Assembly (NCBI GenBank): GCA_016234975.1
Contig: JACRND010000102.1
Span: 1-5,438, forward strand
Direction of reading: 5' to 3'
Length of the DNA stretch: 5,438 nt
DNA from: Nitrosarchaeum sp.
Lineage (GTDB): Archaea > Thermoproteota > Nitrososphaeria > Nitrososphaerales > Nitrosopumilaceae
Shown piece by piece: positions 5,236-5,438 of this stretch; the first letter of the stretch is position 1; every line of letters starts with the position of its first letter. The notes under the pieces are model-generated. The model worked only from the letters and a program-made list of their open reading frames with translations, was not told the origin of the DNA and did not search any database. The position numbers and the translations under genes are program-made.

Positions 5236-5438
5236 ATGATAGAACAAGCAGATGCAAAAAAAGTAGTAGAAGTGATAGGAAATAATCTGATTGGGGTGTC
5301 ACATGATTCCAATAGCTTTCAAAAGTTGCCAGATACTTTCTGGGGATATTTTGCAAGAGGACATGATAAAAAAGGGACATTTGGTGTAATAGTTACTTAT
5401 TCTGAAAATGGAAAATATGTAGATAATCTAATCAAAAT
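5236..5438 (+). CDS. Unidentified protein, N-terminal part
   Basis: This is an open frame of 67 codons from ATG 5236 that runs off the right edge. It starts MIEQADAKKVVEVIGNNLIG, continues with VSHDSNSFQKLPDTFWGYFA and then RGHDKKGTFGVIVTYSENGK. I do not recognise the family. The first 15 residues look helical. The rest alternates strand-like pieces (TFGVIVTYSE) with polar turns, suggesting a small alpha/beta soluble protein; there is no signal peptide or membrane span. It begins 41 nt after the aspS stop, behind a TATA-like T-rich stretch with leaderless spacing, so it may have its own promoter. Its codon use and uninterrupted frame support a real gene. A competing ATG at 5226 in another frame stops after 19 codons and is not credible. 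Confidence 0.65.
   Translation, partial: MIEQADAKKVVEVIGNNLIGVSHDSNSFQKLPDTFWGYFARGHDKKGTFGVIVTYSENGKYVDNLIK

Noticed and set aside
5226..5285. Short open frame from ATG 5226 (19 codons)
   Set aside because: It overlaps the longer open frame starting at 5236 in another frame and has no protein-like pattern.
1..5438. Search for tRNA, rRNA, CRISPR repeats, insertion sequences, att sites or a defence cluster
   Set aside because: No cloverleaf, spaced direct repeats, transposase or integrase motifs, or toxin/nuclease genes were seen. The region reads as core chromosome with a few lineage-specific genes.

Overview
The window looks like ordinary chromosomal DNA from an AT-rich archaeon, most likely an ammonia-oxidising member of Nitrososphaerota (Thaumarchaeota), close to the Nitrosopumilus/Nitrosarchaeum group. 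The reasons are an archaeal-type aspartyl-tRNA synthetase, an archaeal NusA-like KH protein next to it, a small protein resembling the thaumarchaeal DUF6659 family, frequent GTG/TTG starts, and TATA-like boxes about 26-28 nt upstream of several start codons with no Shine-Dalgarno sequence (leaderless transcripts). The lineage is inferred from gene content and style; no rRNA is present to confirm it.

Layout. Positions 1-805 (+) hold the end of a family 4 uracil-DNA glycosylase overlapping a complete alkyladenine (3-methyladenine) DNA glycosylase, so this is a small base-excision-repair operon. It runs tail to tail into a VTT/DedA-type membrane protein on the minus strand (815-1447). A 111-bp divergent promoter region separates that gene from a DUF6659-like small protein (1559-1939, +). 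A 130-bp spacer with a hairpin follows, then a charged helical protein of 99 residues with no recognised family (2070-2369, +). This meets, with one base between them, an oligopeptide-type ABC transporter ATPase on the minus strand (2371-3303, or 3384 if a TTG start is used). From a shared divergent promoter at about 3304-3384 a two-gene operon leaves on the plus strand: a NusA-like RNA-binding protein (3385-3900) overlapping aspartyl-tRNA synthetase (3881-5194). A further gene starts at 5236 and runs off the right edge.

How the genes relate. Only two pairs are clearly linked: the two DNA glycosylases, which both start base-excision repair, and the NusA-like protein with AspRS, an information-processing pair coupled by a 20-nt overlap. 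The ABC ATPase has no permease, binding protein or second ATPase in the window. I see no mobile element, CRISPR array, tRNA, rRNA, or phage or defence gene. I also find no convincing undescribed multi-gene system. The most unusual items are the degenerate NusA-like protein, the lone ABC ATPase, and the hairpin at the start of the unknown 99-residue gene.
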